Shown here: positions 23,355 to 32,418 of the stretch, in pieces
How positions within the stretch are numbered: the stretch's first letter is position 1
Layout: the number at the start of each line of letters is the position of its first letter
Notes under the pieces: generated by a model
The model's input: the letters and a program-made list of their open reading frames with translations, nothing else
Databases searched by the model: none
What the model was told of the DNA's origin: nothing
DNA from: VFJZ01 sp046598415
GTDB lineage: Bacteria; Actinomycetota; Thermoleophilia; Gaiellales; F1-60-MAGs149
DNA length: 64,000 bases
Direction of reading: 5' to 3'
Assembly: GCA_046598415.1 (NCBI GenBank)
Contig: JBKJIG010000160.1
Coordinates: forward strand, 14,903 to 78,902
Translations under genes and position numbers: made by a program

Positions 23355-24758
23355 ATGGCGGCACCGGACGTGAAGATGTGGGGCGGCGAGCCCTACTACG
23401 GGCTCGGGTACGACTTCGACCCGACGTGGTTCCTCTCGGACGAGGACCGGCAGCTCGAGGCAGAGATCATCGCGGCGTGCGAGCGGGTGATCCGCCCACT
23501 CGCGATCGAGGCGGACCGCACCGGCGAGTACCCGTGGGCGAGCGTCGAAGAGCTCGCGCGCCTGCGCCTGCTGGCGATGATCGCGCCCACCGAGTACGGC
23601 TGCCGCGGCGCCTCGCACGTCCAGGTGCTGATGGCGACGGAGGCGATCGCGCGCTACGGGTGCCCGTCGACGGCGGTGATCTTCATGATGCACCTGGTCG
23701 CCGTCGGCGGTCTCGTCTTCCGTGCGCACGGCAACCCCGAGATCCAGTTGCTGCTGCGCCGCATGGACGCCGACACGCTGATCGGCACCGCGTCGTACAC
23801 GGATCCGGAGACCGGTGGGCACTTCTGGTACCCGAAGACGTCGGGCGCCGACCGCGTGGACGAGGGCTGGCACGTGCGCAAGACGGCCGCCTTCACAACG
23901 TCGAGCGGCTACGCGCGCTGGTACCTGACGCAGACGACGAGCCCTGACTTCACGGGCGACTACTCCGACCTCTCGGTGTTCCTGCTGTACCCGGACGAGG
24001 TGCGGGCGAACCCGGGCGTGTGGGACGCGATGGGTATGCACGCGAACCAGTCGGGGCCGGTCGAGATCGACGCCGTGATCCCGTACGACCGCATGGTCGG
24101 CCCGTCCGGGGATGGTGCCCGGTCGAACGACGAGGCCATCGACCCGCTCGCCTTCCTGCAGTACGCGGGCGCCTATAACGGCGTCGCGATGGCCTGTCTC
24201 GACGTCGGCCGCCGCCACGCGCTGCGCCGCGCGCACACGCAGTATGGCCGTCGCATCGCCGACTACGCGACGGTGCAGGACGCCTACGGCCGCGCGGTCT
24301 GCGAGGCGCAGGCCTCGCGCCTGTTCGCCTACTCCATGGCGAAGGCCATGGACGACGCCACCGACGGCGGCAGCTGGAGCATGTACGCCGCCGACCCCGA
24401 CGCTGCGCCGCGCACCGCCTTCACGGCGTGGGGCCTCGAGGCCAAGGTGCTCGCCGCCGGCCTCGCGAGCCGCGTCTCCGACGAGATGCTGCAGATCTGC
24501 GGCGGCCGCGGGTACATGCGGGCGAACGAGATCGAGCGCCTCGTGCGCGACGCGAAGGCGGGCTGGGTGATGGCCCCGTCGAACGAGGTGTCGCGGCAGA
24601 TCGTCGGCCGCTGGGCACTGCTCGGCGCCGACAGCGTCGACTGGTGGAATCAGCACGTGGACGAGCGCGCGCTGCACAACGAGCTCGGCAAGATGGACGA
24701 CCATGCCAAGCGCGAGCTCGTCGCGAAGCTCGCGGCCGAGCTCGATTCCACGACCTGA
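23355..24758 (+). CDS. Acyl-CoA-dehydrogenase-family flavoprotein
   Basis: A 467-residue enzyme of the acyl-CoA dehydrogenase fold. The N-terminal helical domain has RPLAIEADRTGEYPWASVEELARLRLLAMIAPTEYGC, the middle beta domain has GTASYTDPETGG, and the C-terminal helices carry ARRHALRRAHTQYGR-like and CGGRGYMRANEIERLVRDAKAGWVM motifs followed by PSNEVSRQIVGR, where the catalytic Glu region lies. FAD-dependent oxidation at a carbon-carbon or carbon-heteroatom bond is expected. It heads an operon with two cupin proteins, so the substrate may be an aromatic ketone or side-chain thioester; that is inference. Confidence 0.82.
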   Translation: MAAPDVKMWGGEPYYGLGYDFDPTWFLSDEDRQLEAEIIAACERVIRPLAIEADRTGEYPWASVEELARLRLLAMIAPTEYGCRGASHVQVLMATEAIARYGCPSTAVIFMMHLVAVGGLVFRAHGNPEIQLLLRRMDADTLIGTASYTDPETGGHFWYPKTSGADRVDEGWHVRKTAAFTTSSGYARWYLTQTTSPDFTGDYSDLSVFLLYPDEVRANPGVWDAMGMHANQSGPVEIDAVIPYDRMVGPSGDGARSNDEAIDPLAFLQYAGAYNGVAMACLDVGRRHALRRAHTQYGRRIADYATVQDAYGRAVCEAQASRLFAYSMAKAMDDATDGGSWSMYAADPDAAPRTAFTAWGLEAKVLAAGLASRVSDEMLQICGGRGYMRANEIERLVRDAKAGWVMAPSNEVSRQIVGRWALLGADSVDWWNQHVDERALHNELGKMDDHAKRELVAKLAAELDSTT

Positions 24759-24770
24759 TCAGGAGGCACG

Positions 24771-25298
24771 ATGGAGATCGCCCTACCGCCCAAGTCCGAG
24801 CACGCGACGTACGACCCGCCGGCGCTCGGCCATCTCGGCATGCGCCCGGAGCTGGTCGTCGCCGATCCCACGGACGAGCGCGTCTGGGTCGAGATCGAGC
24901 CGAACGTCTGGTTTCGCCCGCTGTTCTTCGACATGAACACCGGCTCGCACGGCGAGGTGCTGCGCGTCCGCCGCGGCGGCGTGCTGAGTCGGCATCGCCA
25001 TCCGTCGCCCGTGCACGGCTTCGTGCTGAAGGGCAGTTGGCGCTACCTCGAGCACACGTGGAGCGCGACCGAGGGCTCCTACGTGTTCGAGCCGCCGGGC
25101 GAGGTGCACACGCTGACCGTGGACGACGACTGCGACGAGATGCAGACGTTCTTCGTGATCTGTGGCGCGGTGCTGTACATCGACGACAACGACACCGTGG
25201 TGCACGTCGAGGACAATGTCGGCCTGATCGAGCTGTGCAAGGAGGCGTACGCGGCCAACGGCCTCGGCGCCGAGTTCGTCGATCAGTTCATCCGCTGA
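24771..25298 (+). CDS. Cupin, 2,4'-dihydroxyacetophenone dioxygenase-like
   Basis: A 175-residue cupin closely resembling 2,4'-dihydroxyacetophenone dioxygenase: WVEIEPNVWFRPLFFDMNTG, then VLSRHRHPSPVHGFVLKGSWRYLEHTW with the metal-binding HxH, and SYVFEPPGEVHTLTV with the second-motif His, and the C-terminal DNVGLIELCKEAY. The named enzyme is iron-dependent and cleaves the acetophenone side chain to 4-hydroxybenzoate and formate. The 12-base gap after the dehydrogenase gene holds AGGAGG. Whether the substrate is the same is uncertain. Confidence 0.8.
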   Translation: MEIALPPKSEHATYDPPALGHLGMRPELVVADPTDERVWVEIEPNVWFRPLFFDMNTGSHGEVLRVRRGGVLSRHRHPSPVHGFVLKGSWRYLEHTWSATEGSYVFEPPGEVHTLTVDDDCDEMQTFFVICGAVLYIDDNDTVVHVEDNVGLIELCKEAYAANGLGAEFVDQFIR

Positions 25299-25310
25299 CG
25301 GAGGACCGCC

Positions 25311-25649
25311 GTGCCCGCTCCGACCATCTCGAACGCCGCCGCCGGCGAGTACACGCCGTTCGCCGTCAACGGCGACCGCGACCCGTTCGGCGCGCTGCAC
25401 ATGCTCGCGCCGGCGGCGGGGCACCCATCGCGCCTGCACTTCGGCATGTGGCGCTGCCCGCCGCTGACCGTCGAGGTGACGCCCCGTTCGGACGAAGGCA
25501 TCTACGTGCTGAGCGGCGAGCTGACCCTGGAGATCGACGGCGGCCCGCCGGCGCGCCTCACGGCCGGCGACCTCGTGCTCGTCGTGCACGGCAGCCACTG
25601 CCGGTACACGATCGTCGAGGAGATCACGGCCGTCTTCGCGGCCGCCTGA
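25311..25649 (+). CDS. Small cupin-domain protein
   Basis: A 112-residue single cupin barrel (about residues 40-108) with RSDEGIYVLSGELTLEIDGGPPARLTAGDLVLVVHGSHCRYTI, resembling DUF861/ureidoglycine-type cupins. Only some metal ligands are evident, so catalysis is uncertain. GTG 25311 has GGAGG 6 bases upstream and lies 12 bases after the dioxygenase-like gene, the third gene of the operon. It could be an isomerase, an auxiliary binding protein or a second dioxygenase. Confidence 0.75.
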   Translation: MPAPTISNAAAGEYTPFAVNGDRDPFGALHMLAPAAGHPSRLHFGMWRCPPLTVEVTPRSDEGIYVLSGELTLEIDGGPPARLTAGDLVLVVHGSHCRYTIVEEITAVFAAA

Positions 25650-25664
25650 CGCACGGGGTGCGGC

Positions 25665-25683
25665 CACCCGTACCTGCCGGGTG
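25665..25683 (+). terminator. Possible terminator after the cupin operon
   Basis: CACCCG and CGGGTG pair around a 7-base loop 15 bases after the last cupin gene. The stem is short and no T run follows. The remaining sequence to 25935 contains no convincing gene, only the leader of the MFS gene with its strong GGAGGTGAGG site. Confidence 0.3.
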
Positions 25684-25935
25684 CGCGGGACGGGCCGCAA
25701 GAGGCCGGCCAGCCGAAGTTTCACGAGGCCCTGCTGCGGCGATCCTGCTCTCAGCAAGCGGGCACCGGCTCTCCCGGCCAGGCGGCCCCCGCGAGTCGGG
25801 ATCCTCACGGATCCTCGAGCGCGAAACACGGTGGTGCAGACAGCGATGAGTTCTGGCACGTTCCGCCGTCTCGAGTCTTGAATGCACGACGATGAACGGT
25901 GACCCCGCGTGGTCGCCGGGGATGGGAGGTGAGGA

Positions 25936-27378
25936 ATGTCCGTCAAGTCCGAGACCCGCAGCGAGTCCCGCGAGCGCTGGCTCGCGCTGTTCGTCCTCTG
26001 TGGCGGGACGCTGATGATCGTGCTCGACTCGACGATTGTGAACGTGGCCCTGCCGTCGGTGCGCGAGGACCTGGGGTTCTCCGAGGCGTCGCTGGCCTGG
26101 GTCGTCAACGCCTACCTGCTCACGTTCGGCGGCTTCCTGCTGCTCGGCGGCCGGCTCGGCGACCTCTACGGGCATCGCCGGCTGTTCCAGTCCGGCCTCG
26201 TGCTCTTCACCGTCGCCTCGCTCGGCTGCGGCCTCGCCCAGTCGCAGGAGATGCTGATCGCGGGCCGTGCCGTGCAGGGTCTCGGCGGCGCCGTCGTGTC
26301 GGCCGTCGGCCTCTCACTGATGATGACGATGTTCACCGAGCCGGAGGAGCGCGCCAAGGCGATGGGCGTCGCCGGCTTCGTCGCCTCGGGCGGCGGCAGC
26401 CTCGGCGTGCTGCTCGGCGGCGTGCTCACCGACACGCTCGACTGGCACTGGATCTTCCTCGTCAACATCCCGATCGGCGTCGCGGTGTTCGTGCTGTGCC
26501 GCATCCTCGTGCCCGACACGGAGAGACAGGAGGCCACGAGTCGCCTGGACGTCGCGGGTGCGGTGACGGTGACCTCGGCATTGATGCTCGCCGTCTACGC
26601 GATCGTGAACGGCAACGAGACGGGCTGGCTGACTGCCCAGACGCTCGGCCTGCTGGCCACCGCCGGCGTGCTGCTCGGCGCCTTCGTGCTGATCGAGTCG
26701 CGCGTCGAGTCGCCGCTGGTGCCGCTGTCGCTGTTCAGGCGCCGCAACGTGGCGTGGGCCAACGTCGTCGGCGTGCTGTGGGCGGCCGGCATGTTCGCCT
26801 GGTTCTTCCTCTCGGCGCTCTATCTGCAGCTCGTGCTCGGCTACTCACCGCTGCAGGTCGGCCTCGCGTTCCTGCCGTCGAACCTGATCATGGGTGCGTT
26901 CTCGGTCGGCATCTCGGCCAGGCTCGTGATGAAGTTCGGCATCCGCCTGCCTCTCTCGGTCGGCCTCACGGTCGCCGCCTTCGGCCTGCTGCTGTTCGCG
27001 CGGGCACCGGTCGACGGCGACTTTCTGGTCGATGTGCTGCCGAGCATGCTGTTGCTGGGCATCGGCGCCGGCATGGCGTTCAACCCGGTGCTGCTGGCCG
27101 CCATGAGCGACGTCGAGCCGGCCGACGCCGGCCTCGCCTCGGGCGTGGTCAACACGTCGTTCATGATGGGCGGCGCGCTCGGCCTCGCCATCCTCGCGAG
27201 CCTGGCGGCAGCGCGCTCCGACAGCTTCCGCGCGAAGGGCGCGGAGGCGCTCGAGGCGCTCAACTCCGGCTACCACGCGGCGTTCCTGGTGGGCACGATC
27301 TTCGCCCTGACGGCGGCCGCGATCGGTGGTCTGCTGCTGCGAGTCGATCCGCGGGCCGCCGCACCGCCGCCGCACTAG
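25936..27378 (+). CDS. MFS drug exporter, DHA2 (EmrB/QacA) family
   Basis: A 480-residue, 14-helix transporter. Motif A is GGRLGDLYGHRRLF; motif C-like glycine runs are in FVASGGGSLGVLLGGVLTDTLDWHWIFLVNIPIGV; the opening LDSTIVNVALPSVREDLGFSEASLAWVVNAYLLTFGG is the DHA2 signature. It exports drugs or hydrophobic cations with proton antiport. ATG 25936 has GGAGGTGAGG immediately upstream. No regulator gene is adjacent in the same operon. Confidence 0.9.
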   Translation: MSVKSETRSESRERWLALFVLCGGTLMIVLDSTIVNVALPSVREDLGFSEASLAWVVNAYLLTFGGFLLLGGRLGDLYGHRRLFQSGLVLFTVASLGCGLAQSQEMLIAGRAVQGLGGAVVSAVGLSLMMTMFTEPEERAKAMGVAGFVASGGGSLGVLLGGVLTDTLDWHWIFLVNIPIGVAVFVLCRILVPDTERQEATSRLDVAGAVTVTSALMLAVYAIVNGNETGWLTAQTLGLLATAGVLLGAFVLIESRVESPLVPLSLFRRRNVAWANVVGVLWAAGMFAWFFLSALYLQLVLGYSPLQVGLAFLPSNLIMGAFSVGISARLVMKFGIRLPLSVGLTVAAFGLLLFARAPVDGDFLVDVLPSMLLLGIGAGMAFNPVLLAAMSDVEPADAGLASGVVNTSFMMGGALGLAILASLAAARSDSFRAKGAEALEALNSGYHAAFLVGTIFALTAAAIGGLLLRVDPRAAAPPPH

Positions 27379-27443
27379 GGGACGAGTCGACGGCTCGTCG
27401 AGAGGACTCACGCCTCCGTGTCGTTCCCGACCGGGTAGCCCCG

Positions 27444-28709
27444 TCAGCTCGGGGTGCCGGCCGGCAGAAGCACCGAGAACGTCGTCGTCGGCTCGTCGGA
27501 GACCAGTGTCAGCCGGCCGCCCTCGGCCTCGACCAGCGAGCGCGCGAGGGCGAGGCCGATGCCGTGGCCGTGCGTGCTCGACGAGCGGCGGGCGAAGATC
27601 TGGGAGCTCTCGACGACGGTCAGCCCCTCGTCGCGGACGAGCAGCTCGGCACTACCGGCGGCGTCGCGGATCGCGATCGTGATCGTCCCCCGGCCGTGCG
27701 TGACCGCGTTGTCGATGAGCACGTCGAGGATCTGCCGCAGCGCGTGCGGCGAGACGCGGGCGGTCACGGGTGCGGGCTCGACCGCCACGACCACCCGGCG
27801 ACCGGCGGCACGGGCGACGGTGAGCCAGGTCAGGGCCGCCGCCCGGACGATCGGCTCGAGCAGGATCGGGTTGCGGATGGCCGTCGTCTCGCGGGCCAGC
27901 GAGAGCATGGAGGCGATCGTCGCCTCGAGCCGGTCGACCTCGGCCAGGGCCGCCTCGACGTTGGCGCCGCCGGGCCGGTCGGCGCCGGCCTCCAGCGTGA
28001 GCCGGAGCGCGGTGAGCGGCGTCTTCAGCTGGTGGGTGACATCGGCGGTGAGCGCGCGCTCGCGGGCCAGCACGTTCTCCAGCCGCGAGGCGGCGGCCGC
28101 CAGCGCCAGCCCGGCGGTATCGAGCTCGGCGATCCCGGTCGGGGGCGGCGCGACGGCGAAGTCGCCGCCCTCCAGTCGCCGGGCGGCCTCCGCGAGCGCG
28201 TGGACGGGTGAGGCCAGGCGGCGCGCGAGGCCGATCGCGATGGCGCTCGCGATCGCGATGATCGCGAGCGCCAGGGCACCCATCAGCAGCCAGGCACGGT
28301 GGATGCGGGCGTCCCGCAGTCCGGCATCCTGCTCGGCCCGCACCACGCCGATCACCTTGTCGCCGGCCGCGACGGGCACCGCCACGGCCCGGTCGCCGAC
28401 CCCGTTCTCGCCCCGCAGCGCCGTCTGGACGACGGCGTCCGGGGGTTGCGGCCCGCGGCCCGAGGTGAGCTTGCCGGTGCCGTCGTAGAAGGCGAGCCGG
28501 ATGCCTTCGCGCTGCAGCGGCGGCTCGGCCGGCGCTAGGTTCGCGTCTACCTCCGTCAGCTCCGGCGAGGCCGCGAGGGCCGCGCTCTCGAGGCGCAGGC
28601 GGAGGTCGTCCTTGTACGTCTCGCCCACCGTCCAGGCGAGCGGCAGCCCGAACGCCAGCAGGGTGACGACGACGCTGCCGACGATCGCGAGGACGAGACG
28701 CAGCCTCAC
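27444..28709 (-). CDS. Sensor histidine kinase (system A)
   Basis: A 421-residue membrane kinase. Two transmembrane helices (about 6-26 and 143-165) flank an external sensor of about 115 residues; a HAMP-like linker leads to the H box TADVTHQLKTPLTALRL (His near 230), the N box LDVLIDNAVTHG, the G1 box VRDEG and the G2 box GHGIGLALARSLVEAEGG. GTG 28709 overlaps the response-regulator stop (GTGA), so the pair is co-translated. Confidence 0.9.
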   Translation of the reverse strand: MRLRLVLAIVGSVVVTLLAFGLPLAWTVGETYKDDLRLRLESAALAASPELTEVDANLAPAEPPLQREGIRLAFYDGTGKLTSGRGPQPPDAVVQTALRGENGVGDRAVAVPVAAGDKVIGVVRAEQDAGLRDARIHRAWLLMGALALAIIAIASAIAIGLARRLASPVHALAEAARRLEGGDFAVAPPPTGIAELDTAGLALAAAASRLENVLARERALTADVTHQLKTPLTALRLTLEAGADRPGGANVEAALAEVDRLEATIASMLSLARETTAIRNPILLEPIVRAAALTWLTVARAAGRRVVVAVEPAPVTARVSPHALRQILDVLIDNAVTHGRGTITIAIRDAAGSAELLVRDEGLTVVESSQIFARRSSSTHGHGIGLALARSLVEAEGGRLTLVSDEPTTTFSVLLPAGTPS

Positions 28710-29383
28710 GGCACGTCGAGGCGGTAGCCGACGCCGCGCAAGGTCGTGATCAGGTTGGGATCGCCCAGCTTCCGCCGCAGGGTCGAGACGTGCATGTCGA
28801 GCGTCTTCGAAGCGCCGCCCCAGTGGTCGCGCCAGAGCTCGGCCAGGAGTCGCTCACGCGTCAGCACCCGGCCGGCGCTCTGGGCGAGCAGCAGCAGCAG
28901 GTCGAACTCCCGTGGACGCAGCTCGAGCTCGGCGCCGCGACGGCGGGCGACGCGCGCGTCGACATCGATCTCGAGATCGCCGGTGGCGAGGACGCCGCGG
29001 ACGTGCTCGCCGGTCTGCGTCCGGCGCAGGTGCGCGCCCATCCGCGCGAGCAGTTCGGCCAGCCGGAAGGGTTTCACGAGGTAGTCGTCGGCGCCGGCGT
29101 TGAGGCCGAGCACGACGTCCATCTCCGCGTCGCGCGCCGTCAGCATCACGATCAGCAGCCGCGGCGACACGCGCCGCAGGCGACGGCAGACCTCGACCCC
29201 GTCCATGTCCGGCAGGCCGAGATCGAGCAGCACGAGATCCGGCCGGTGGGAGTCCGCCGCGACGAGGGCGCCACCGCCGTCGATCGACCGGACGACCTCG
29301 TAGCCGCGCTCGGCGAGGACCGTCTCGAGCGCCTGTCCGATCGCCTCGTCGTCCTCGACGATCAGCACGCGAAGGGGTTTCAC
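28706..29383 (-). CDS. OmpR/PhoB-family response regulator (system A)
   Basis: A 225-residue regulator. The receiver has the acidic pair in VLIVEDDEA, phosphoacceptor Asp in LVLLDLGLPDMDG, Thr in VMLTARD and Lys in DDYLVKPF. The C-terminal winged helix includes ELRPREFDLLLLLAQSAGRVLTRERLLAELW and LDMHVSTLRRKLGDPNLITTLRGVGYRL. GTG 29383 begins VKPLRVLIVEDDEA; upstream residues do not look like protein. The divergent COG4705 gene is the likely target through the repeats at 29424-29445. Confidence 0.9.
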   Translation of the reverse strand: MKPLRVLIVEDDEAIGQALETVLAERGYEVVRSIDGGGALVAADSHRPDLVLLDLGLPDMDGVEVCRRLRRVSPRLLIVMLTARDAEMDVVLGLNAGADDYLVKPFRLAELLARMGAHLRRTQTGEHVRGVLATGDLEIDVDARVARRRGAELELRPREFDLLLLLAQSAGRVLTRERLLAELWRDHWGGASKTLDMHVSTLRRKLGDPNLITTLRGVGYRLDVP

Positions 29384-29423
29384 CAACTCATCGTACGCGC
29401 CCGAGTGCAGGGAGAACGCCGGC

Positions 29424-29445
29424 TTTGCCGGCCGTTTACCCGGCG
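29424..29445. promoter_or_regulatory. Candidate response-regulator box upstream of the COG4705 gene
   Basis: TTTGCCGGCCG followed directly by TTTACCCGGCG: an 11-bp tandem repeat with 8 of 11 positions identical. Eleven-base periodicity is characteristic of OmpR-family binding. It lies between system A (ending its start at 29383) and the divergent gene at 29484. An inverted repeat CCCACC-GTAG-GGTGGG (29465-29480) follows and overlaps the ribosome binding site. Confidence 0.35.
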
Positions 29446-29483
29446 TAGATACCCGATCGGGAGTCCCACCGTAGGGTGGGGCC

Positions 29484-30287
29484 ATGACGACTTCCGCCCT
29501 CGCCGCCCCGGCTCCCAGCCGCGGCCGCCAGATGCTCAACAAGGTCCCGGAGATCACCCTCTTCTTCTGGATCATCAAGATCCTCTGCACGACGATCGGC
29601 GAGACCGCCGCCGACTACCTGAACACGCACCTCGGCCTCGGGCTGACCGGCACCAGCCTCGTGATGGGAGCGCTGCTGGTCGTGGCGCTGGCCGTCCAGT
29701 TCCGGTACCGGCGCTACGTCCCGGTCGTCTACTGGGTCGCCGTGGTGCTGATCAGCGTCGTCGGCACGCTGATCACCGACAACCTGACGGACAACTTCGG
29801 CGTCAGCCTCGTCACGACGACGATCGTCTTCTCGATCGCGCTCGCGGTCATCTTCGTGGCCTGGTACCTGAGTGAGCGGACGCTCTCGATCCACACCATC
29901 GTGACCGTCCGCCGGGAGGGCTTCTACTGGCTCGCCATCCTCTTCACGTTCGCGCTTGGGACGGCCGCCGGCGACCTCGTGGCCGAGCGATTCAGCGTCG
30001 GCTACTGGCAGTCGGCGGTCCTGTTCGCGGCGCTGATCGCCGGCGTCACGCTCGCGCACTACCGGCTCGGGCTCGGCGCCGTGACCGCGTTCTGGGCCGC
30101 CTACGTGCTGACGCGGCCGCTCGGCGCGTCGCTCGGCGACTACCTCTCCCAGCCGATCGCCGACAAGGGGCTCGGCATCGGGACGACCGGGACGAGCCTG
30201 ATCTTCCTCACCACGATCCTGATCCTCGTCGCCTACCTGACGGCCAGCCGGCGGGACCGGCCGCGCGTCGAGACCGTCTCGGCATGA
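29484..30287 (+). CDS. COG4705-family membrane protein
   Basis: A 267-residue integral membrane protein with about eight helices and the COG4705 hallmarks: LNKVPEITLFFWIIKILCTTIGETAADYLNTHLGLGLTGT, repeated in spirit by WLAILFTFALGTAAGDLVAE and LTRPLGASLGDYLSQP. The repeated GETAADY, GTAAGDL and GASLGDY triplets suggest two internal repeats. Function is not established; relatives often accompany two-component systems. ATG 29484 follows a GGGTGGGG purine run. Confidence 0.83.
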   Translation: MTTSALAAPAPSRGRQMLNKVPEITLFFWIIKILCTTIGETAADYLNTHLGLGLTGTSLVMGALLVVALAVQFRYRRYVPVVYWVAVVLISVVGTLITDNLTDNFGVSLVTTTIVFSIALAVIFVAWYLSERTLSIHTIVTVRREGFYWLAILFTFALGTAAGDLVAERFSVGYWQSAVLFAALIAGVTLAHYRLGLGAVTAFWAAYVLTRPLGASLGDYLSQPIADKGLGIGTTGTSLIFLTTILILVAYLTASRRDRPRVETVSA

Positions 30288-30390
30288 ACCCGGCGCGACG
30301 GCGGGCGGTCCGGCGCCGTGCATGAGCGGCAGCGGGCTGGCCGTGCCGCTGGGTCTGACGGCCGGGATCGCCCGCTGCTGATCGGCATCG

Positions 30391-30413
30391 CCGCGGGCCC
30401 GCTCGGCCCGCGG
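30391..30413 (+). terminator. Likely terminator after the COG4705 gene
   Basis: CCGCGGGCC and GGCCCGCGG, a 9-bp perfect stem with a 5-base loop, about 100 bases after the stop and 18 bases before the next start. No T tract. It might instead act in the leader of the response-regulator operon. Confidence 0.4.
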
Positions 30414-30430
30414 CGAGGATACTTCTCGAC

Positions 30431-31090
30431 ATGTCCGCTCCGGCAGTCCTGGTCGTCGACGATGATCCGTCCATCCGTCGGATGCTCGCGCGGACGCTGG
30501 CCGGCGAGGGGTTCACTGTCGACGAGGTCGGTGACGGCGGGTCCGCGCTGGCGGCGATCGAGCGCCGCATGCCCGATGCGGTGGTGCTCGATCTGATGAT
30601 GCCGGGGCTCGACGGACTGGCGGTCTGCCGGCGCCTCCGGGCCGCCGGCCTGGATGTGCCGATCCTGCTGCTGACGGCCCGCGACGGCGTCGCCGAGCGC
30701 GTCGCCGGGCTCGATGCCGGAGCCGACGACTACGTGCCGAAGCCGGTCGCGCCGGAGGAGCTCGCGGCCCGGCTGCGGGCACTGCTGCGCCGCGGGCGAT
30801 CGCCGGCCCGCGTGCTCGCGTTCGGCGACGTGGCGCTCGACCTCGACCTCCGAGCGGGCACCCGGGCCGGCCGCGACCTCGCCCTGACAGCCCGCGAGGC
30901 GGACCTGCTCGAGCTGCTGCTCGTCCATCCGCGCGCGGTCGTCACGCGCGAGCAGGCGATCGCCATCGTGTGGGACGGCGCCGCGGTCTCCAGCGTCGTC
31001 GACCAGTACATCGGTTATCTGCGACGGAAGCTCGGGCCGCCGCCGCTCGTGAGGACGATCCGCGGCGTCGGCTTCGTCCTCGACCGATGA
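30431..31090 (+). CDS. OmpR/MprA-type response regulator (system B)
   Basis: A 219-residue regulator. The receiver has VLVVDDDPSIRRML, phosphoacceptor Asp in AVVLDLMMPGLDG, Thr in LLLTARD and Lys in DDYVPKPVAPEELAARLRALLRR; the winged helix has ALTAREADLLELLLVHPRAVVTREQAIAIVW and YIGYLRRKLGPPPLVRTIRGVGFVL. It is followed by a kinase with ATGA overlap, then by a secreted protein and ABC exporter genes. It should bind the direct repeat at 32419-32437. Confidence 0.9.
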   Translation: MSAPAVLVVDDDPSIRRMLARTLAGEGFTVDEVGDGGSALAAIERRMPDAVVLDLMMPGLDGLAVCRRLRAAGLDVPILLLTARDGVAERVAGLDAGADDYVPKPVAPEELAARLRALLRRGRSPARVLAFGDVALDLDLRAGTRAGRDLALTAREADLLELLLVHPRAVVTREQAIAIVWDGAAVSSVVDQYIGYLRRKLGPPPLVRTIRGVGFVLDR

Positions 31091-32415
31091 GGGGCCGCGG
31101 CCCGCGCTCGCTGCGAGCGCGCGTGGCGATCGCCGCGGCCGTCGCGATCGCCATCGCGACGCTGGTCCTGGGCGGCGGCGTGCTCGCTCTCGTCGGCAAC
31201 TCGCTGCGCCAGTCGGTCGACGCCGGCCTGCGGGCGCGCGCCACGGAGATCGCCGCCCTCGAAGCGACGACGCCGGCCCTGCTCGAGGCACCGGGCGCGC
31301 TCGACAGCGCCGTCGCCGGCCGAGCCCTGCTGGTGGAGGTGGTCGATGGCCAGGGCCGGCTGCAGCACCGGTCGCTGGCCCTCGGCGGACGGGTGCTCCC
31401 GGCCGACGACCTCGTGGCCCGCGCCATCGCCACCGGCCGTCCGGCCATCGCGAACCGGACTGCGGGTGGTCGCAGCCTCCGGATCGCCGTGACGCCGCTG
31501 GCCGCCGTCGGCGGCGGCTCGGGTGCGGTGGTCGTGGCCGCCGACGTCTCGGATGTCGATGACAACCTCGCCGACATTCGCCGCGTGACGCTCGTCGCGG
31601 CCCTGCTCGGGGTGCTGGCGGGCGTCGCCGCCGCATGGGTGCTGGCACGGCGGGCGATGCGGCCGCTCGTCCGCCTGACCGGAGCGGCGGAGGAGATCTC
31701 GCAGAGCGCCGCCGGCGACGAGCGCCTGCCGGCTCCGGGGACCGGCGACGAGGTGGCACGCCTGGCCGACACCCTGAACCGAATGCTGGCGTCGCTCGAG
31801 GCGGCGCGCGAGCGCGAGCAGCGGTTCGTTGCCGACGCCGCCCACGAGCTGCGGACGCCGATCACCGCGCTGCTCGGCAACGCGGCGTTCATCGCCCGCT
31901 ACGGCGCCGACGAGGCGGCACTCGCGGACGTCGAGGCCGACGCGAACAGGCTGTCGCGGACGCTGGAGGACCTGATCGCGCTGGCGCGCGAGGACGGCGC
32001 CGGGCCGCCGGGCGGCGTCGTGTCGCTGGACGAGCTGGCACGGCGGGCGGCGCCCGACGAGGTCGCGGTGATCGCGCCGCGGCCAGTCCGGGTGCGCGGC
32101 GACGCGGCGGCTCTGGAGCGCGCGGTGCGGAACCTGATCGAGAACGCGATCGTGCATGGCCCCAACCGGGGCACGGTCACGGTCACCGTCGCAGAGGCCG
32201 ACGGCCGGGCGCTGGTGACCGTGGCGGACGAGGGCGCGGGCCTCGTCGGCGAGGCGGCGGAGCGGGCATTCGACCGGTTCTGGCGGGGCGCCGAGACGGG
32301 CGGCCGCCCGGGCTCGGGCCTGGGCCTCGCGATCGTTCGCAGCACGGCGGACCGACACGGCGGCACGGTGCGCGCGCGAGGCGGTCGCTTCACGATCGAC
32401 CTCCCGGCGATCTGA
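31087..32415 (+). CDS. Sensor histidine kinase (system B)
   Basis: A 442-residue MprB-like kinase with two transmembrane helices (about 13-37 and 168-190), a HAMP domain (RRAMRPLVRLTGAAEEIS), an H box FVADAAHELRTPITALLGNAAF (His near 254), the N box NLIENAIVHGP, the G1 box VADEGAGL and the G2 box GRPGSGLGLAIVRSTADRHGG. ATG 31087 overlaps the regulator stop as ATGA. It probably senses cell-envelope conditions, given the neighbouring secreted protein and ABC exporter. Confidence 0.9.
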   Translation: MRGRGPRSLRARVAIAAAVAIAIATLVLGGGVLALVGNSLRQSVDAGLRARATEIAALEATTPALLEAPGALDSAVAGRALLVEVVDGQGRLQHRSLALGGRVLPADDLVARAIATGRPAIANRTAGGRSLRIAVTPLAAVGGGSGAVVVAADVSDVDDNLADIRRVTLVAALLGVLAGVAAAWVLARRAMRPLVRLTGAAEEISQSAAGDERLPAPGTGDEVARLADTLNRMLASLEAAREREQRFVADAAHELRTPITALLGNAAFIARYGADEAALADVEADANRLSRTLEDLIALAREDGAGPPGGVVSLDELARRAAPDEVAVIAPRPVRVRGDAAALERAVRNLIENAIVHGPNRGTVTVTVAEADGRALVTVADEGAGLVGEAAERAFDRFWRGAETGGRPGSGLGLAIVRSTADRHGGTVRARGGRFTIDLPAI

Positions 32416-32418
32416 CGA

